9,609 nucleotides of DNA from Candidatus Omnitrophota bacterium (GTDB lineage Bacteria > Omnitrophota > Gorgyraeia > Tantalellales > Tantalellaceae), in the NCBI GenBank assembly GCA_028717825.1, contig JAQUNB010000029.1, positions 1-9,609 of the forward strand, written 5' to 3'. The position numbers and the translations under genes were made by a program. Positions 6,564 through 9,609 of this stretch are shown piece by piece (within the stretch, counting starts at the first letter, position 1; the number at the start of each line of letters is the position of its first letter). The notes under the pieces were generated by a model. It worked only from the letters and a program-made list of their open reading frames with translations. It made no database searches and was not told the origin of the DNA.

Positions 6564-7139
6564 TTAATCATTAATATTCCACCAATAAGGGAATAGCCAG
6601 ACAGGATCATTTTCCTCAACCGATGTGGTTCCTTCAAGTCGGCCCGAAGTATCATAATAAGAAATAGATTCGCCGGCTACCGTAGGCGGGGTGCCATACT
6701 CTTCGTCCGGATCGATGTTATCGCCCACATATTTTTTAGCAACAAGATCACCTTCGCTATTATACCGTTTAAATTCTTTTAGTTTTCCATCTTCTCCATA
6801 ATAGCCTTCTGCGATCATGCGCTCTTCTTGATATTTTGTCCTCATCGCGGCCCATCCATCGGCATTTTCCTCGAGTTTTCCCTCTTCATCGAAATAAGCT
6901 TCCGCTATTTTATGGTCATCACCATCATATTTTTGAAATTGTTCTATTGAACCGTCTTCTCGATAATAACGTTTTTCCATTAATTCACCGGCATTATTAT
7001 AATTTTTTGACTCCCTGACCTTCCCATTATTCCAGTAAACATTCTCTGTTTTAGCAGATGATAACGAACTTACGGATAGTATAACTGTAATAAATATAAT
7101 TGGTTGGAATATTCTTCGGATTGACATCTTTTTTACCAT
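6564..7139 (-). CDS. Exported protein with YD/MORN-like repeats, function unknown
   Basis: I do not recognise a specific function. The 191-residue protein starts with a classic Sec signal peptide: a basic head (KKMSIRR), a hydrophobic core (IIFITVILSVSSL) and a likely cleavage site SSA|KT after residue 29. The mature part is made of short degenerate units with a Y-Y/F-x-E-D/E-G-K/S-L/I pattern: YYREDGSI (58-65), YFDEEGKL (82-89), YYGEDGKL (113-120), YNSEGDL (126-132) and YYDTSGRL (161-168). These resemble the beta-hairpin repeats of MORN_2/YwqK-type proteins. It is rich in Glu, Asp, Lys and Tyr and ends in a Trp/aromatic segment (VWLFPYWWNIND). It is probably periplasmic or surface-exposed. 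The start is uncertain: an ATG four codons in (MSIRRIF) would also give a signal peptide, and neither has a clear Shine-Dalgarno sequence. It stands alone, between a repeat region and the rimP promoter. Confidence 0.75.
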   Translation of the reverse strand: MVKKMSIRRIFQPIIFITVILSVSSLSSAKTENVYWNNGKVRESKNYNNAGELMEKRYYREDGSIEQFQKYDGDDHKIAEAYFDEEGKLEENADGWAAMRTKYQEERMIAEGYYGEDGKLKEFKRYNSEGDLVAKKYVGDNIDPDEEYGTPPTVAGESISYYDTSGRLEGTTSVEENDPVWLFPYWWNIND

Positions 7140-7277
7140 ACAATCAAAATGTTAATTTGCAAACTATGAAAAAACGTTTCTGTTCAGAGTACTGTTTCTC
7201 GTAACCGCCTTACATAGTACAGTCGGGAACGGTTCATAAAGTGCCAACCGCTGGGGCGTGACCAGTGCGGCCCACAT

Positions 7278-7411
7278 CTCGTATCGCGTATTTCGTATCT
7301 CGTTTTACTCCCCTCACCCCGGCCCTCTCCCCTTAGGGGAGAGGGTACGGGTGAGAGGTGAAACCTAGTGTTTCCATCAGCACGATATACGATATACGAA
7401 ATACGATATAC
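7278..7411. repeat. Composite inverted-repeat element with a GC-rich central hairpin
   Basis: The ends are related inverted repeats: 7281-7302 (gtatcgcgtatttcgtatct…) and the reverse complement of 7383-7411, matching at about 19 of 22 positions and sharing cgtatttcgtat. The right end repeats the unit cgatata/cgatatac in tandem. In the centre, ccctctcccc (7323-7332) pairs perfectly with ggggagaggg (7336-7345) around a 3-base loop, and ctcaccc/gggtgag just outside extends the stem after an internal bulge. The result is a long cruciform-like structure in the gap between the oxidoreductase and exported-protein genes. This type of element (CCCTCACCCC…CCCTCTCCCC) recurs in intergenic DNA of many bacteria, from general knowledge. 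A short minus-strand reading frame through it codes only for the repeat (YRISYIVYR-like) and is not a gene. From 7140 to 7277 I see nothing further. Confidence 0.65.
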
Positions 7412-7435
7412 AATTCTTATTCGTTTCCACCGCAA

Positions 7436-8149
7436 TTACACGTATCCCATAAACTGTTCGACCTTTATGCTGGCATCAGATACATTTAAACAATTTCTCA
7501 ACATATCCGTAAGTTTTTTTACCATTGGAGGCGGACCACAGACATAAAATATCCTCTCGCGATAATCCGACATCTCCTTACTTATCATGTCTTTATCAAT
7601 ATAGCCCGTCCTTAGACATCCCGACGGCTGTAAATCTTCGGCTGTAAGCGTATATATTACATGGAAATGAGGATTATTTTTAGCCATCTCGTCAAGATCC
7701 GCCCTGAAGAGAATATCTTTCAGCGAATTATTGCCATAGATAAGAAAAATATCCGAATCAATTTTTCCGTCACAGGCGAATTTGCATATACTTCTGAAAG
7801 GCGTTATCCCTATCCCCCCGGAAAGAAGCGCGATCTTTTTATGCTCGCCGGAGAAAGTAAATCTGCCGAAGGGCCCTTTAATAAAAACCTTATCCCCTTC
7901 TTTCATGCTGTCCAATTTTTTAGAGAAAGCACTCTCGGTTATCCTTTTAGTAAACTCGATATACCCGAACTCAGTCGGAGAATTTGAAATCGATAATGGT
8001 TTGGTCTCGGCGAGCCCGCCGATGTTTATTGTGAGAAGAAGGTATTGTCCGGGTAAGAAATCTATTTTTTTGTCCGTCGTAAAACGAAAACTTTTCACAT
8101 TTTCGCCTCGCCTAATGATCTTGGATACAGGAGCTTCTATCTCAAACAT
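7436..8149 (-). CDS. FAD/NAD(P)H oxidoreductase of the ferredoxin-reductase superfamily
   Basis: The 237-residue protein has the two-domain FNR layout. The N-terminal FAD-binding beta-barrel (about 1-100) shows PGQYLLL and the flavin motif as KPLSISNSP (50-58), where the family usually has RxYS; here Lys and Leu replace Arg and Tyr. The NAD(P)-binding Rossmann-like domain has LLSGGIGITPFRSI (GGxGxTP at 111-117) and the CGPPPM motif at 204-209. The C-terminus (VEQFMGYV) carries the Glu-x-Phe-x-Gly-Tyr ending common in this group. There is no extra cysteine cluster for a 2Fe-2S centre, so it would move electrons between NAD(P)H and a separate partner that is not visible here. A good Shine-Dalgarno (GAGAGGA) lies about 6 nt before the ATG. 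It follows proS by 46 bp, with a hairpin between, and is probably co-transcribed with it. The physiological partner and substrate are unknown. Confidence 0.85.
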   Translation of the reverse strand: MFEIEAPVSKIIRRGENVKSFRFTTDKKIDFLPGQYLLLTINIGGLAETKPLSISNSPTEFGYIEFTKRITESAFSKKLDSMKEGDKVFIKGPFGRFTFSGEHKKIALLSGGIGITPFRSICKFACDGKIDSDIFLIYGNNSLKDILFRADLDEMAKNNPHFHVIYTLTAEDLQPSGCLRTGYIDKDMISKEMSDYRERIFYVCGPPPMVKKLTDMLRNCLNVSDASIKVEQFMGYV

Positions 8150-8161
8150 GCGTTATCCTCT

Positions 8162-8194
8162 CTTGTTCATGGCGATCGATGGGCCATGAACAAG
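8162..8194. other. Perfect 12-bp hairpin between proS and the oxidoreductase gene
   Basis: cttgttcatggc (8162-8173) is an exact inverted copy of gccatgaacaag (8183-8194), with a 9-base loop. On the minus-strand transcript it begins one base after the proS stop codon and ends beside the Shine-Dalgarno sequence of the next gene (AGAGAGGA). No T-tract follows, so it is not a standard terminator. It could protect the proS transcript's 3' end, serve as an RNA processing site or tune translation of the downstream gene; which of these is inference. Palindromic DNA for a regulator is another option, but the intragenic-like position makes it less likely. Confidence 0.65.
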
Positions 8195-8195
8195 C

Positions 8196-9609
8196 TTACT
8201 TTTGGGAGGCGATCTTCTCTCTCACAAAATCAACGATCTTGTCTTTATCAATAAGCTCTTTTTTGCCGGTTGAACGGTCCTTGAACTCTATTTTATTTTG
8301 TTCGAGAGATCTTTTACCGACAATTATCTGATATGGAAAACCCACTAGATCCGAATCCTTGAATTTTACTCCCGCGGTCTTGTCCCTATCGTCGATTATT
8401 GCGTCAATACCAAGGTTCAAAAGATCCTGATAGATATTTTCCGCCTGATCTGAAACATCTTTTTCTTCTTTATTTACAGGAACGACTACCGCCTCGCATG
8501 GGCTTAAGGAAACCGGCCAAATGATGCCGTCCTTATCGTAGCTTGTCTCTACCAAAGTCGCGAGGATCCTATTGACGCCTATGCCATAACAACCCATGAT
8601 GACCGGTTTTTCTTTGCCGTTGGCATCAAGGAACATAGCGCCTAACGGTTCGGAATATTTCGTTCCCAATTTAAAAGTATGCCCGATCTCTATCGCGTGT
8701 TTAAGAGTAATGGAGCTGTTACATTTAGGGCATGGATCGTCCGGGGTAATAACCCTCGCATCAAAGTATTCTCCAACCTTAAAATCCAGATCCGGATTTA
8801 CATTGGAAAGATGTGTATCTTTTTTGTTGGCTCCTGTCACACAATTGACCATATCCTTTATATCGCGATCCGCGATTATCCGCATTGAAAGCCCTACGGG
8901 CCCCGAAAACCCCATATCCCCGCCGGTAAATTGCCTTATTTTTTCCGCGTCCGCGAGTTCCAACACCTTAACTTTTAAATACTTTTTGATCTTCGCCTCG
9001 TTCGCCTCATGATCACCCCTAATAAGGACCGCTACGGGCGAATTATCTCCCAAGTATATCAGCGTCTTGATCAGATCGGAAGCTTTCACTTTCAAAAAAG
9101 CGCTCACCTGCTCTACGGTAGTAACCCCGGGAGTACGGACCTCTTCCATTTTTTTTCTGGGAATTTTATTATTTCCACCCTGCCCCATATTACGTTCTTT
9201 TACAGCAGCCACTTCAGTGCTTGCGGCATACCCGCATACGGAACACACCGCTATCCTGTCCTCTCCGATATCGCAAGGCACCATGAACTCATGCGAGACA
9301 GATCCACCCATAAGCCCCGGATCCGCTTCCACGGCGAGATACGGCAGAGCGCATCTGTCGAATATCTTGCAATAAGCGTCATACATCAGCTTATAGCTTT
9401 TTTCCATTGATTCGACATCCACATCAAAGCTATACGCGTCTTTCATAATAAATTCGCAGCTCCGGACCACGCCGAACCTCGGCCGCACTTCGTCCCGGAA
9501 CTTGTTCTGCACCTGATAAAGTATAAGGGGAAGATCTTTATACGAACGCACTTCTCTCGCCACAAGATCAGTTACGATTTCCTCGTGCGTGGGCCCGAGC
9601 GCCGTTTCC
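8196..9609 (-). CDS. proS: Prolyl-tRNA synthetase, 5' end outside the window
   Basis: This class II synthetase charges tRNA-Pro. The frame is open to the right edge, where it already reads ETALGPTHEEIVTDLVAREV, so the internal GTG at 9563 is not the start. About 470 residues are visible of the roughly 570 usual for the bacterial type; about 100 N-terminal residues with motif 1 are missing. Motif 2 is KFRDEVRPRFGVVRSCEFIM, shortly after residue 35 of the visible part. The INS editing domain (about 158-285) has TGGDMGFSGPVGL and GANKKDTHLSNVN, keeping the His at about 266 in the deacylase region that clears Ala-tRNA-Pro. Motif 3 is GCYGIGVNRILATL (about 339-352). The C-terminal anticodon-binding domain follows (VVVPVN … DDRDKTAGVKFKDSDLVGFP). 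Two CxxC pairs (about 122-125 and 293-296) flank the editing domain. It is followed by the hairpin and the oxidoreductase gene. Confidence 0.97.
   Translation of the reverse strand, partial: ETALGPTHEEIVTDLVAREVRSYKDLPLILYQVQNKFRDEVRPRFGVVRSCEFIMKDAYSFDVDVESMEKSYKLMYDAYCKIFDRCALPYLAVEADPGLMGGSVSHEFMVPCDIGEDRIAVCSVCGYAASTEVAAVKERNMGQGGNNKIPRKKMEEVRTPGVTTVEQVSAFLKVKASDLIKTLIYLGDNSPVAVLIRGDHEANEAKIKKYLKVKVLELADAEKIRQFTGGDMGFSGPVGLSMRIIADRDIKDMVNCVTGANKKDTHLSNVNPDLDFKVGEYFDARVITPDDPCPKCNSSITLKHAIEIGHTFKLGTKYSEPLGAMFLDANGKEKPVIMGCYGIGVNRILATLVETSYDKDGIIWPVSLSPCEAVVVPVNKEEKDVSDQAENIYQDLLNLGIDAIIDDRDKTAGVKFKDSDLVGFPYQIIVGKRSLEQNKIEFKDRSTGKKELIDKDKIVDFVREKIASQK

Noticed and set aside
7184..7435. Minus-strand frame of 83 codons starting with TTG right after the oxidoreductase stop
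   Set aside because: It is translation of the inverted-repeat element (YRISYIVYR- and IRDTR-like peptides) and has no independent coding signal.
9561..9563. GTG as a start codon for proS
   Set aside because: The same frame continues to the window edge with the conserved GPTHEEI block, so the true start lies outside.

Overview
All protein genes in this window lie on the minus strand, so the reading order is from the right edge to the left. GC content looks moderate and the genetic code is standard. The core genes are bacterial: a bacterial-type ProRS, RimP, NusA, IF-2, TrpRS and ScpA. One gene encodes an exported protein. Two intergenic regions hold hairpin-rich repeats built from GTCATNCCCGC ends or CGTATTTCGTAT ends, of a kind I associate with genomes of uncultured lineages such as Candidatus Omnitrophota (OP3). 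That placement is an impression from repeat style and gene order, not a demonstrated affiliation.

Right part (7436-9609): the 3' three quarters of a prolyl-tRNA synthetase gene (proS) enter from the right edge. After its stop codon come a perfect 12-bp hairpin and a flavin-dependent NAD(P)H oxidoreductase of the ferredoxin-reductase superfamily. The spacing suggests co-transcription. Next is a repeat-rich gap (7140-7435) with a composite inverted-repeat element, then a small exported protein with YD/MORN-like repeats (6564-7139).

Middle part (1809-6563): a gap of about 350 bp carries a near-consensus sigma-70-type promoter and, about 20 nt after the expected transcription start, a textbook intrinsic terminator. 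Both point toward the rimP-nusA-infB operon, which supplies the 30S maturation factor RimP, the transcription pausing/termination factor NusA and the initiation factor IF-2. A terminator between promoter and first gene suggests attenuation, plausibly NusA-dependent autoregulation. The nusA start is best moved four codons in, to an ATG with a proper Shine-Dalgarno sequence. The usual ylxR, ylxQ and rbfA/truB neighbours are absent from the visible cluster.

Left part (1-1808): after infB comes a 144-bp repeat with inverted ends, then tryptophanyl-tRNA synthetase (trpS) and the first 200 codons of scpA (chromosome segregation/condensation), which runs off the left edge. Overall this is a housekeeping region. 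The most interesting signals are regulatory and structural (operon leader, intergenic hairpins, repeats) rather than a new multi-gene system; I found no sign of a defence, mobile or biosynthetic cluster.
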